Assembly: GCA_013396655.1 (NCBI GenBank) | Contig: WBMV01008405.1 | Coordinates: 659,081-723,080 of the forward strand | Length of the DNA: 64,000 nucleotides | From: Campylorhamphus procurvoides | Taxonomy: Eukaryota; Chordata; Aves; Passeriformes; Dendrocolaptidae | Direction of reading: 5' to 3' | Part shown: positions 8,800 through 20,440 of the stretch, one piece after another | How positions within the stretch are numbered: the stretch's first letter is position 1 | Layout: every line of letters starts with the position of its first letter | Program-made: the position numbers and the translations under genes | The notes under the pieces: model-generated | The model's database searches: none | Told to the model about the DNA's origin: nothing | What the model saw: the letters and a program-made list of their open reading frames with translations, nothing else

Positions 8800-11700
8800 C
8801 AGTATTACAAGTTGGCATTTAAATTTGTCAATTAAATCTGCAAAGATTCACTACCTTGGATTTTTGCTGTATCACTCCCTAGTTATGCTCTTTCAATGCC
8901 TCTGTCCTGCTTCCTTCTGCAGGATTTGCAAGAGCCTCTAGTAGACATGCTGCCTTACAGAGCACCACAGATAATTTTCTGGTTTTTATTAGCTTTCCAA
9001 AAACACATGTAGCTGGACTCCTTCACTTCAGCCCCCTTAAGGTTTAATAGGGTGTCTATCGTAAAGCTAGCTTCTTCATTCATTTGCTCATACAGGGAAT
9101 ATTTCCTTTGAACAGCAGGCATTTTCTGCTAGAAAAATCCCTTTGGGAAAATACGAAGCTTTGAGAAATGTTCTGTCCTCCCTCAAAGAGGTCCCTTCTG
9201 AACAGGCAACTTCTACTGCTGTTTAACTATCAATAACCCCCCGCTGCTGTACCAGTATCTGCTGAAGTACTGAGCTCTGCAGCAATCCATAACTTCCAGT
9301 GAAATGTGAGCAATTAACCTGATTTTAATGTTATGCAGGTATGTTACCGACAGTCATCTGTAATTCTTTAACATTCTTCTCAGTGTAAATCACCTCCGAG
9401 GCAGGGCAGTCCCTTTTCTAAGGAATTTCAACAAATGCTGAGTTAAAAACCAAGGAGCAGAGAAATAACTTTTAACAGGAAAATACACCTCGAGATTTTT
9501 CACTAAAAAAAAAAATTAAAAAAAAAGACAAAATCCTTGATTTTACTTTAATTCTGAATTACTAAAATTCTCACTTTACTTTTTAATTAAAAAATACTTT
9601 CTTACTTAAAGGCTACATAAAAAGGGTTGGTAATGTGGCTGCCCAAGAAAATTATTCAGAAGAAAATCTTTATGGGTTGTTATTAAGGTAACTAAATTTC
9701 ATGAGACTGTGCATGACTAACCAAATATTTTTGTAGATTAGGAGTTTGAAATCCATTTTTACATTTGAACCCAAATATTTCAGTTGCTCAAAGACCATGT
9801 AGGTTCATGGGATCGGAGTGGGTGCTGGGTGAGGACAAAAGCTTCTCTTTCATTTACTTTCTGAATCCAAAATTCAGCCTTCTGCATTTAGGATCAAAGC
9901 CCAAAAAACATTGCCTACATGTTTGGGCTCTCTGATGTGATGCCACCCATGCACAAGTGTGCAACAGCAGCACCTGAATTTCCACTGTGTGCACCATTCT
10001 TCTGCCACTGAAGCCATCCCAAAGGACTGTTCCTGCAATGGGAACTTAGCAGGACAAGCTCTATTTTCAGTGTCACCCTGGCAACCACTTTCCCCTCCTC
10101 TAGATGTCACATCAAAGAGATGCTCCTGCCACCTCTCAGGTTTAACACAAACCTTACAGCTTCTGGGAGGTCTCACAGCCCCAGCCCGAGACACTGGAGA
10201 ACAGCTTTCCCCACACCTCCCTTTTGAAACTTTTGAGTATTTAGCTTTCACACAAAGAAAACCAAGAAAATATAGCCTAGTTATACTTTAAGAATCAGAA
10301 ATGGATAGAATTAATTCAGAGTGGGTTGTGATTTTAAGTTTATCGCTGGATACTGGGGTGCCTGAGATTAGCACTAATGCCTCAATTTAGCCCAGAAATT
10401 TGAATTTGTATTTATGCAGCTCATAAGTGAAATAAACTTTCCATACATTTTACTGGAGAGCCTATAAAGAAGCCATATTGTTTAGCCAGCACAAATATCC
10501 AGGATAGTGGGATGGGAGTTTAACCTTTTTCTCCCTTCCCTCCCCATGGGAGGGTGGACAAGTCACCCAGAGCAGTGTCTACTCACCCCCCTTGTCCCAG
10601 GCAGCCCAAATCACTTCTGCTCCTCCAGATTTAGGCAGCCCACCCACACCTGGCCCTAGTGCTGAGCATCCTCAGCCCTCACTCCTCATGCACACGTGGC
10701 AGTGGTAGCAATAACATCTGTGCAGGCGGGTGAGAAGACAGGGATTTCCCCTGGCATTTTATTTCTTATTTCCTTTATTCCATTTCATTTTTCTGTTGCT
10801 GATGCTTCAGAAGTCCCAGTCTCAGAGCACCTTTTGCTTATAGTCAGACAAGCTAGGATGTCATGTAAGGTCATTCAAGATACCAGGACTGATGCTGAGT
10901 CAATCAAAATCAGAAACAAGATCTTCACTTTTAATTTTTTTCCATGGCCAGAGCTTCACAGTGTAGAGCAGAGAGGACAACATAGGGCCTTTTTCTGAGC
11001 CAAATGGTACAGCTGTCCATTGTGCAGCCTTAAAGCACTTCCCACTCAATCTCCTCACAGTGTTTTGACCTTGTTAAGTATTGTAATGGCCATTTTAAAG
11101 ACAGGCAACCTGTGGCCCATGGGGCTTCAGACAGTCACGTAAAAATAGTCCAAGATACACTTGAAACTGCAGGAATATAAAATATGCCTTCAGTTTTGCC
11201 TTTTGCTTCCACTGGCTGTTCTTTAGTTCACATCAGAAAGAAAAAAGAGAGGGAAAAAAAAAGAGAAAAAAAGGACAAACCCAACTCCATAACTTAGAGA
11301 AAGTGGTTATTTTTTCTTAATGTCCATGAAATGCTCCCACAGTCCATCACTGGCTCCACAGCTTCCCATCCACCACTACTGACAGAGGAAACCAGTAACT
11401 ATTGGAAACCTTTAGAAACTGTGCAGAACCAGAGGTGAGAAAACAGTGTGTGGGTTTCTTGCTGCCTATTAAGGATGGTGACAGGAGGGAAAAGTTCTTC
11501 CCTTTAGATCCACTGTGATCTCTGTCATGGGAAAGGAAAACTGGTACTGAACTTTGACATATCCCCTGCCATTACTCCAAACCTCTGGAGCTCCTTTTGT
11601 CCGTACTGAGAGACACACAGAAGTGGGCCAAAAGCAAGGTGGGTGGAAGGCAGATATCTTAGATACCTGAATGTAACTGGGAGGTGTCCTGCTGGCAGTG

Positions 11701-12294
11701 ACCTGTGCTAACACCAGGTGAGGGCACCTGTGCTGTTAAGTTCTACTTGTGTATCACTTGTCAGGGGCAGTGCTTTAGGCCAATGCAAGAAATAATCCTT
11801 GTTATAAATGGATCTAGAAGCCTGATCAGCATCCAAGCTTTCCATTTGATCGTGGTGTTTGAATGCAGGTAGCCACTGAATCAACAAATGCTGTTCTGGA
11901 CCAAAACTTTACATCTATCTCACTTCTTGGAATAAAAAAAGAAAAAAAAACTCTTAGGGAATTAATTTACAGATTGGTACTAGAATAGTAATAGGATAGA
12001 ATTGGTAATAGAATTTGAGTGGAATAGAAGCCAAAATACCTCCAGCATTCTCTTAAAATTATTGAAAAAGTATCCTAAATCTACAAAGACATTTCCATTT
12101 AAGATGACATTTGAGATTCCTGGCAAAAAAAACCCCTAAAAAACCAAAACCACAAAACCAAACCCAAATCAACCTTCACTGTAAAACATCATCAATGCTC
12201 CAGATTAATGCTGATAAAACTGAAATCTGCCTTCCACCCACGCAAGAAATCTGTGATTAGCAGGTGGGAGATCACACACAGTTCTGTGGAAAAT
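8800..12294. other. Unique noncoding stretch with A-rich tracts
   Basis: No gene is recognisable. Homopolymer-rich tracts lie at 9505-9527 (A with ATT interruption), 11235-11273 (A/G), 11931-11951 (A) and 12125-12170 (A/C). ORFs at 9874-10251 (minus) and 9959-10291 (plus) overlap on opposite strands, as chance ORFs often do, and match no family I know. Confidence 0.55.
11079..11145 (+). repeat. Possible MIR-type SINE relic (very weak)
   Basis: The phrase ggccattttaaagacagg, followed by ccatggggcttcagacagtc, has the spacing of the MIR core (CATTTTACAGATGAGG-like, then TGACTTG-like). It is heavily diverged and only suggestive. Confidence 0.15.
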
Positions 12295-13714
12295 TTATAT
12301 ATATATATATTTTAAAAAAATAAATCAACGATGGAACAGAACTAGTTGATTTCCCATGCTGGGTTTGTTCCCAACAGCACTTATGCAAAGTTGTGGGTTT
12401 TTTCCTCCTTCAGGCAGATTTTGGTTGTGTAAAGCAGCACAACAGCCCCTGGAGTGCACTGCAGAAAAGCAGCAGCCGCCTGCACTGTTGAGCATCCCCA
12501 CAGTGAGGGCAAGAGTGAGCAGCATGCAGAGGGAGATGTGCCACCCCTTTACATGGCTTTATTGCTGGAGCTGGAGAACATGTGGGGAATCATTTTTTTT
12601 TCAAGCAGAGGGAGATGGAAGTAAGCACTGAATCGAGAGGGTGTTTCTGAAATGCTGCGGTCCTGCAAAACCCACTGAATGTCTCTGTACCAGGATTACA
12701 CAGAATTTAAGAAGAGGAAAATAAGGGGGAAAACAGAGTATCTAAGAGGTCTGTCAGGTCTGACATGCTCTGGGAGACAATCAGGGGAGATACAAACCAC
12801 AGTTCACTCCACGTCTGGAAGCAATGAGAGATAGTGAAAAAGGACACAGATCTTGCTCCTGACATCAGCTGGGCCTGATACCTTTGATGTGTTGAGCAGT
12901 TTCCAGTTTCTCATGCGGAGCAGGATAGGAGAAATTTAACAATCCTATACTCCCAACACAATGAAACATGTAAGACATTTGTAACAGGTTTGCAACATGA
13001 AGATCGAAAAATGAAGAGGTTACTGATCTAATGACTAATCCTGTCACATGGGCTGGAGAGGGGTTGTGATTTAAACATGTGGGGGGAAAAAAAACAAAAC
13101 AGCTTTGGGGATGGCCAGGAGAGCCAACATCACCTTCAGGAGGGAGAACTGCACATGCGAGAGGAGGGTGCCCTGCTGGCAGACCCCTGTTCAAGGAGCC
13201 ACAACACAAGCATGGCTGTGTGGTTCAAAGGTACTCACAGCTCAGTGCCAGGCTGTTATCAGTTGCAGTGACTGGACTGGTCATAAGGGCCTCTCAATGC
13301 TCATATCAAAATCAAATACATGGTTTGTTATGTGTTTGGACTCGAATAAAGAATAAAAATGGAAATTGCATTGTTGGGAATTTTTTCTGTGAGCGCGTTG
13401 ATTTCAGGGACAGGGAGACTGAGTGAGGTTGCAGAAGTCTGTCAAGCACTCACATGCTTCTTGTGTCTCTCATTCTGTCTGTGGGTCTGCTTCTCCTTTC
13501 TCCTCTTGACAGGGGTGCACCTTGCAGTTTGGAAAACATTGCTGTAGGATAGAAACTGGAAGGTAGGCGAGCAGCTGGAGGCTGTTAGAGGGAGTGTTTT
13601 AGTTTGACAGGGTAGGGGGAAAATGGAGCAATCTGCAGTAATGGCAAGGGAAAGCTTTGTTTTGTTTAGTTTGTTTTGCTTTTTACTCTGTGCAACTCTT
13701 TTGCCGCTTAGTTC
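12295..13714. other. Unique noncoding stretch with short (TA)n
   Basis: It begins with a (TA)n run of about eight units (12295-12310) followed by an A-rich tract. Several overlapping ORFs of up to 115 codons at 12.9-13.5 kb share no recognisable domain. A short A-rich interruption lies at 13086-13100. Confidence 0.55.
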
Positions 13715-13990
13715 AATTCCCAACCTCTCCCTCTCCGGTATTGCTCCATCCCTCCCTCCTCAGCCATCTCCTTAAGCCTCCCACTCACACTTTCGTTAAG
13801 GATTAATTGTTTCCTTTACACTCATCCTTGCCAGCCCTGGCCTTCCCCACATGTTCAGAGCTTTCTCAAGCTCCTTCACCTCTGTACAACCCAGCTCCTG
13901 CTCTCTGAGAAGCCCCCTGTTTGAGAGGAATCAAACTGCTCTCCAACTGCCTGGGACCATTCCTCCCTCACCCAGCTGTCCCAGCCCCAG
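13715..13990 (+). repeat. Pyrimidine-rich block 2
   Basis: The plus strand is strongly C/T-rich, with phrases such as cctctccctctccgg and ccatccctccctcctcagcc. It has the same strand orientation and texture as the blocks at 2.1, 30.1, 33.5 and 43.3 kb. It has no tandem periodicity by eye. Confidence 0.5.
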
Positions 13991-14701
13991 AGCCAGGCTG
14001 ATCACTGTGCTTGGGCAGCCCCAGGGCTCACGGGGATGCCCTTACCTGGGGGGATGCAGCTGGGCTGCTCCAAAACAGGGTGGCCACCATAGATGCCATG
14101 CAGGTAGTCCCCAGCACTGACCACACTGTGAGTAACACCCCCAACCCAGCCCAGCCCAACAGCCAGAGTCTGAGTAGCTGCAGTTCTGGCTTAATTGCTG
14201 GGGCTTAGTCTGTCACCTGTATGAGCAAACTGCAGTGCAGCTACATAAAGCACAGCATGTGTGTAGGGGAAAGCAGAAGGCAGGAGAGGGGAAGACACAA
14301 ATCACCCAGCCACAGAGTGAAAGAGATAATGAGGAAAGGAGGTATTTATAATTTTTGATTCCTGCAAGAGCACCCACACTTTACCCACAACCCGAGTGTC
14401 AAAAACTCAGATCAGCTAGAACCTGGGGTTTGGGAGGTGGAATTTTTGTCTGGCTCCTTCCCTTTTAAATAATGTGTTACTCCATCTGACTAGATGAAAC
14501 CTAAGGAGCCTCCTGAGAAAGAGGTAGCCCCTCCACTGCCACCCAGGATGAATACATTCATTTAAAGACAAATGTGTTTGTCCTTGAAACAGCTATGACG
14601 CTGCTAGCTGGAAGAGCTGTTTGCATTTAAAACAGTAAGTGTGAAAGTTATATATACAATACAGACTAGAGAAGCATAGTCTTTTCTCCTTATTAGGAGG
14701 A
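13991..14701. other. Unique noncoding stretch
   Basis: Moderately GC-rich to about 14200, then AT-leaning. No gene or repeat was recognised. Confidence 0.5.
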
Positions 14702-14736
14702 TTTTTTTTTCCTTTTGTTTTGTTTTTTTTTTTTTG
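14702..14736. repeat. T-rich tract
   Basis: Two long T runs are joined by CC and G interruptions. Read on the minus strand it is a poly-A-like tract, but no retrocopied gene adjoins it. Confidence 0.85.
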
Positions 14737-15560
14737 CCACGTGTCACCAGGAAAGTAGGTATTGATAGTGTTCTTCCTTTGCGTCCCAAAGCACAGGAGG
14801 GTGTTTGCCTAAACATGCAAGCACAGAAGCAAGACTTGTGTGTTTTATATAGGAAGCTGCTTTTGTTTGCTGCCAGTAGGATACACAATGTGCTCTCTAC
14901 AGGGGATCAAGATGTAGGGCTGTACAAACACCAAGCAACCAATACCTTACATAACTGGCCCTGGGGGAGAGCTATGTGTCATGAGGAGAAACAGTTTTGC
15001 CAGGAAAGGTAAAACACAAGAGGTGATGTAGAATTCGTGGAAGAAAACAAGAGGTCGGTGGAAAACACAAAACCAAACCAAACAAACAATCTGCGCAGAT
15101 TGTCACCAGGCAGGCGGTTCTGAGGAAAACAGCCACGGAGCTACCACTGCAGATTCAGGGCCGATTCACTGCTTACTGCAGCAACTGCATCTGTAACTCT
15201 TCCCTCGCGGGATTTGGGCTGTCTGATAGCACCAGGCAGGCAGGATGGCTGCTCAGACTCCTGCCACGCTGCCCAGATCCCTCAGAGAACACCAGCTTCT
15301 TCCTCCAGATGGGATAAAAGCAAGGGGTGCTGCAGTGGTGCTGGAGGCAGAACTAGCTCTGTGGTGGGAGTAAAGATCCACTGGCTGTGTGGTTTGGGGA
15401 AACGGGGTTACTGTGAGGCTGGTGGGGGACCCTGGCGTGGGTGGTGTCCCCTGAGTAAAGTGCTGGACTGGGAAGGACCAGGAACGCTGGGGGACCTGCT
15501 AGTGTGCCTTTGCTCCTCCCTGAGGGGCTGCCCAGATGTGGGATGAGGACAAAACAGATG
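14737..15560. other. Unique stretch, GC-richer towards the end
   Basis: An A/C-rich tract lies at 15065-15090. From about 15090 the sequence is GC-richer, with a handful of CpGs between 15090 and 15270 (for example ctgcgcag, ggcggttc, ctcgcggg). This falls short of a CpG island. The 110-codon plus ORF at 15214-15546 shows no known domain. Confidence 0.5.
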
Positions 15561-17330
15561 GACTTCTCCCAGAGGGCTGGTCAGGAACTGTGTGCTCCTG
15601 TGAAAGCCACTGTGGACCTACGTGTACAAAATAACCCTGTAATGGCATGGTCTGTTTTGCACATGAATGAATAGATAAGTCCCCCACAGATGGCTTGGCA
15701 TGGGAAAGAGAAACCCTTCAGAAAGAAAGACTGGATGAAAGAGTGAAATGGGCTTGTAATTGATGGACAGCCTGAAACTCTGCATGCAAGAAGGTGAAAG
15801 AAACTGCTGGGCCTGCTGAGAAATGTGGCCAGTTGTAAAAGCAACAGCTTTTCTAAACCTGAATCAAGAGAGGACAGTCCCAGAGAGTCTTTTGAAAGTG
15901 CAGCTGCTCTTGTCCTGCCTGGTGTACCAGCACCAGCTTCTGGCATTTTAAGCCACTCTGTTAAAACTTATTTCCCTTTGGGAGAATCAGAGATATCAGC
16001 CTTGCAGTCTGCACAGAGAGCAGGTACGTGAAAGAAGCCTCACCATCACTGCCCATCCCAAAGGAAGGAATTAAGGTCTAGGAGATGAAGAACCACTCTT
16101 CCCTTCTCCCGCTTCCCCCTAGCACTGCCTTCAAGGGCAATCCCTCCCTGTACAGATGTCTTGGCAATGCGGGGCAGAGTTACGAGCTCAAGGTCTTAAC
16201 CAAGACATCAGTAAACACCGAAGCCAAACACAACTTAATGAGCTCTTTGAGGAAGTACATTATTCCTGACACTTCACTGAGGGTCCTCCACCTGATAGCA
16301 AGTGTTTGCCAACGATCATCCCAGAGTTCCAAAAAAAAGATGGAAAACCTAATGTAAGCTGGAAGCAGCAGTGAGCTGCTGCGCTGTGTCTGATGCTAAG
16401 CAGAGAAATGTGTTTGATTTTTATAGATGTCTTTTGCACTTCAGAAAAGTCCTGTGATTGCAGATACCAAACTGAGCAAGAAATAGCAGTTCTGCTGCCA
16501 GTGCCGATGGAACACTCCCCAAAGCCTGTTATTAATAAAAAGGCAGGGGCATTGCCGTCAAGATGAAAAGGTCAGCAAGAACTTTTCCCCATTTTCCAAT
16601 TAAAAAGGGAAAAAAAAAAGAGAAAAGTCATTCTAGACATATTATGAGGTGAAGCAGAAGTCAGATTAGACTAATAATGAATTTGTACCAGGCTGTGAAT
16701 ACAAATAGCATGACCACTGATTATCTACAGAGCGCTGACACCCTGGCTGGCTCCGCAGCCCTGCTCCCAGCCCTGGCCAAGCCGCCCTATTCCAGGCCCT
16801 GCAGCTGGGAAACTGGGAGTGCCACTGCCTTGAGCCAGAGGTCTGTGACCTGGACAGAAAGCACTGAGAGGAGCAGGGGATTTTTGGTGTTGCTGTTGAA
16901 AGCAGAAGAGCTTTGCTGAGTGCTTGAGAACAAGTTATGAGACACTCCGGATCTGCTCATACGCTGTCTGTGAAAAATGTTCATAAGGCTAAAAGCCTTA
17001 GAACTGGCAGAAACTTCTTTTTAAAAAGTCAGCAATTAAATCCCAAACCCCTCAACTCAAAAATCTGAAGGAGATCTGGGAAATAAAAGAATCTCCTTCC
17101 ACAAAAGACGCGTAACAAATTGTATTTAAAAAAATCAAAACCACAGAAAAAGACCATAGGACAAGCCCTATGGAGAACAGATGCCTAAAGAGAATTTCAA
17201 GAAGAATTTCTATTAGAGGATAGATTTGCAAGAAGTGATTTTGCTGCTCCTTAGAAGTACTTTTTCTTATGCACAGTCTTGCTAAAAAAAATGAATATAT
17301 GGAATTCACATGCCCTTCACCTTTCTCCTA
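15561..17330. other. Unique noncoding stretch
   Basis: Only short unsupported ORFs are present. No repeat tail, CpG cluster or splice-flanked conserved frame was seen. Confidence 0.55.
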
Positions 17331-18690
17331 AAACTGGCTTTTTTTTTTTCTTGAATAACACTAATTGAGCCAAAATAACAACCCAAACCCCTAATTTTAG
17401 TGACCTTTATAGAACCTGAATTCAATTTGCAATCACAGAAATATTTGATCCTGGATTTGGCAAACTCAATTTATACTTGCAGGTCAGACACAACCATTAA
17501 ATCTTTTCCAGAAGTATTTAAACCTCTAAGTCTGAAATTATTTGCAGTACTGGTTTAAGTGTTTGCAGAATTGGAGCATAATGTACTTCTGAAAAAGCAT
17601 TAATTGGTAATCTGTAAGGAGAAGGTATTCCAGCTACAACTGCAGAAAAATTTTCAAGGATGTTCTTTGTAATATGCAACACTTTCAGTCAACAAAATGC
17701 AGAAAGTGTTAAAGTATTTTTTAGACTATTACTTGAAAATCTTGATCCTTTGATATTTTGTCAGAACTTTGAGAAAACAGAATTTAGTGATTTAAAATAT
17801 TTTAGGATGGAACCACAAGAAATTGTAACTTCAGACATATTCCTTGATTCCTTAGTAGCTTGTAAAACTGTGTAAAGCCTGTTCAAAAATGAAATACTGA
17901 CTGAGAAAACTGTAAAATACACTTTAACCTACCAATAAAAAGATATAATTATTCTTCCATTTTTTAAAGCCCTGCAAATACATTAATAACTTGTCAGAAT
18001 TACAGCTTTACTTCTATTTCCATCAAGGCAGTAGGCTATGACGGGTAGGGAGAAATGTGTTCCCTACATTCATACGAAAACTTTGCTCTGAACATAAATG
18101 CAAAATAAGATGGAAAGATAATTTATGTAGTTCTATGGCTTAGCTAAATAATTTATCTCTTCTAAGATATATATAATATGTTTCAGAGGCTTTTTTCTAG
18201 TCTAAACAATTTTTGATACAATTCAACATATTACATGAGATGCCAACATCTTTAATGGTCAGCTTTCCTTTTGATAAAAATCACAATAACATTATGGAGA
18301 CTATTCAGTATGAAAAGTGAAAGACATTTGTGTAGCTCTTTGAAAAAGAAGTGTTCCATTAGTATGTTTTTGTCTCTGTACAACTGAGAAAGTAGAAACA
18401 CAATCAACCTAAAAAGAAGTAAAATTTCAGATGCTTAGTAAATGCACTTTATTGTAATCTAGCATAACATTTCATTATGGACTAATTATCTCAAATTGTA
18501 TTTCATATTCAAATTTGAAACAATTCAACAACTCATAGCGAAATTTAAAATCCTACCTTTTTGGGAAAAAAAATCAAATTGTGTAACAGTAAGTGTGGAT
18601 TTTTTCATCCTTTTTCTTTAAAAAATTAACACTATATTTGTTTTGTTTTCTTATTCATCCCCTCCTTGCTCAATAGCATCCCCTTTTTTA
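17331..18690. other. AT-rich unique noncoding stretch
   Basis: Markedly AT-rich, with many TAAT, AAAT and TTTAA words and almost no CpG. No gene is recognisable. It could hold scaffold-attachment or enhancer sequence, but nothing specific can be shown. Confidence 0.5.
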
Positions 18691-19498
18691 ATTCATAAGA
18701 TTGCAGAATAGATTGGGTTGGAAGGGACCTTTGAAGGTCATCTAGTCCAAACCCCTGCCACGAGAAGGACAGCTTCAACTATAGATCAGGTTGCTCAGAG
18801 CCCTGTCCAACCTGGCCTTGAACGCTTCTAGGGATGGACCATCCTCAACTTTTTTGGGCAACCTCTTCAAGTTGCGAAAAACTTCTTTATCTAAATCTAC
18901 CCTCTTGAAGTTTAAAACTATTATACTTCGTCCTATTGCAACAGGTCCAGTTTAAAAGTCTGTCTTCATCTTTCTTGTAGTGCCCCTTTAAGGACTCAGT
19001 AAGATCTCCCTAGAGCTTTCTCTTGTCCAGACTGAGCAAAACCAATTCCCTCAGCCTTTCCTCATGGGAGAGGTGCTCCATCCCTCTCATCATCTTGGTG
19101 GCCTCCTCTGGACCACCTGCAACAGGGCATCTCGTTCCTGTGCTGGGAACCCAGAGCTGGAGGCAGCATTCCCAGGTGGGTCTCACCAGAGCAGAGCGGA
19201 GGGCCAGAATCCCCCCCTCACCTGCTGCCCACTCTGCCTGGGATGAATCCCAGGATAAAATTGGCTTCATGGGCTGCCAGTGCACATGGTCAGGTCATGC
19301 CCAGCCTCTCATCCACCAGCACCCTCAAGTCCTTCTCAGCTGTGCTGCCCTCAATCCCCTCCAGCCCCCAGACCGTACTGAAATTGGGGGTTGCCCTGAT
19401 GCAGGCACAGCACCAGCTTGCACTTGGCCTTGTTGTAATTCATGATGTTCCCATGGGCCCACTTCTCCAACTTGTCCAGATCCCCACACTCTAACCTT
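18691..19498 (-). mobile_element. CR1 LINE, 5'-truncated, antisense
   Basis: The plus strand opens with the inverted 3' tail and UTR (ataagattgcagaat, gggttggaagggacc, aaggtcatctagtcc, caacctggccttgaa) and continues into the reverse-transcriptase C-terminus. On the minus strand near 19240-19020 the residues SALVRPTWECC, GMEHLSHEERLREL and LSLDKRK mark the conserved CR1 ORF2 end, interrupted by small indels. About 808 bp remain. The UTR differs from that of the copy at 5500, so the two represent different CR1 subfamilies. Confidence 0.94.
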
Positions 19499-20397
19499 CG
19501 GATAAAAATCAGCTAACATATAGGCAGGCAAATTGCCAAAATATTAGGTGGTTTTCAGTGCTAAAAATCCTGAATTATGAACCCTCTTAAAACCCATAAA
19601 TTACTGGTTTGGGAATTGTTCCACATAGGCTCTAAAGATGAGGCATGTAAGGGAAATATAAGACTTTTTTTCCCTAGAGTGAATCGTTGTCCATTTTCAG
19701 ATCTGTACCTCATGTTCTTTGATCTGCTTTTTCCTTTATACTTTAAATAGAAGAAAAAAAGAGTCCAAATGTAACCTGAAATAGGTTCAAATCAAAACAG
19801 GTCATCTGTGCAAAGCTGCTTGTACCAGGTCCTCCCCCTGTCTCAGCTATTTGGGAGCAGTTCCCAGCCTCTCATGCAAGTTGGGACAATTCTGCATTCC
19901 CTGTGTTAAACAAATATTGCATGAAGTGAACTTGATGAGAAGTTAAGGATGTTTCAAAAACTACAGGAAGCCACATACTATCAACACACTAGGCTAAGCA
20001 AAACATTACCTGCTTACGTGCAGGGTATTAGTGTCTGAAATCTGGGGACATGGTACTGTGTGAGCATACAGGAAGCAGAGACTGATGGAAAGGATTTCCT
20101 TTATATATATGAGGCACAAAAAAAGTCTTCAGCTAGCAATCTGACTTTGGAGTACACTTAAAGAAAAAATTTACACCAGAGATAGGGAATTAGCAGGTTT
20201 CATGTCTTCATATCATTCCTCATATTAATTTTGTGTGCCCTGTCTATGCCATAACAGAGGGTGAAGTCTGCAATTCAGGTATCCAAATAGTCAATCTATT
20301 GCAGGAAACTGTTTCTATTAGATGAGGAGCAGAGAGAAGTTCCTCATAGCACATATGCTCCCTGAGGCAGTATTAATTCAGGCTAATGACTATTATG
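19499..20397. other. Unique noncoding stretch
   Basis: AT-leaning, with stops in every frame. No repeat or gene signature was recognised. Confidence 0.55.
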
Positions 20398-20440
20398 ACT
20401 ATAATAAAAAAATTAGTAATAATTAATTAATGATTATGGT
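20398..20440. promoter_or_regulatory. Cluster of TAAT homeodomain-like sites
   Basis: Within about 40 bases the sequence carries AATTAG, TAATAATTAATTAATG and GATTATGG, giving at least five overlapping TAAT/ATTA cores. Homeodomain proteins bind such cores, and dense clusters occur in developmental enhancers. In AT-rich DNA they also arise by chance. Confidence 0.25.
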
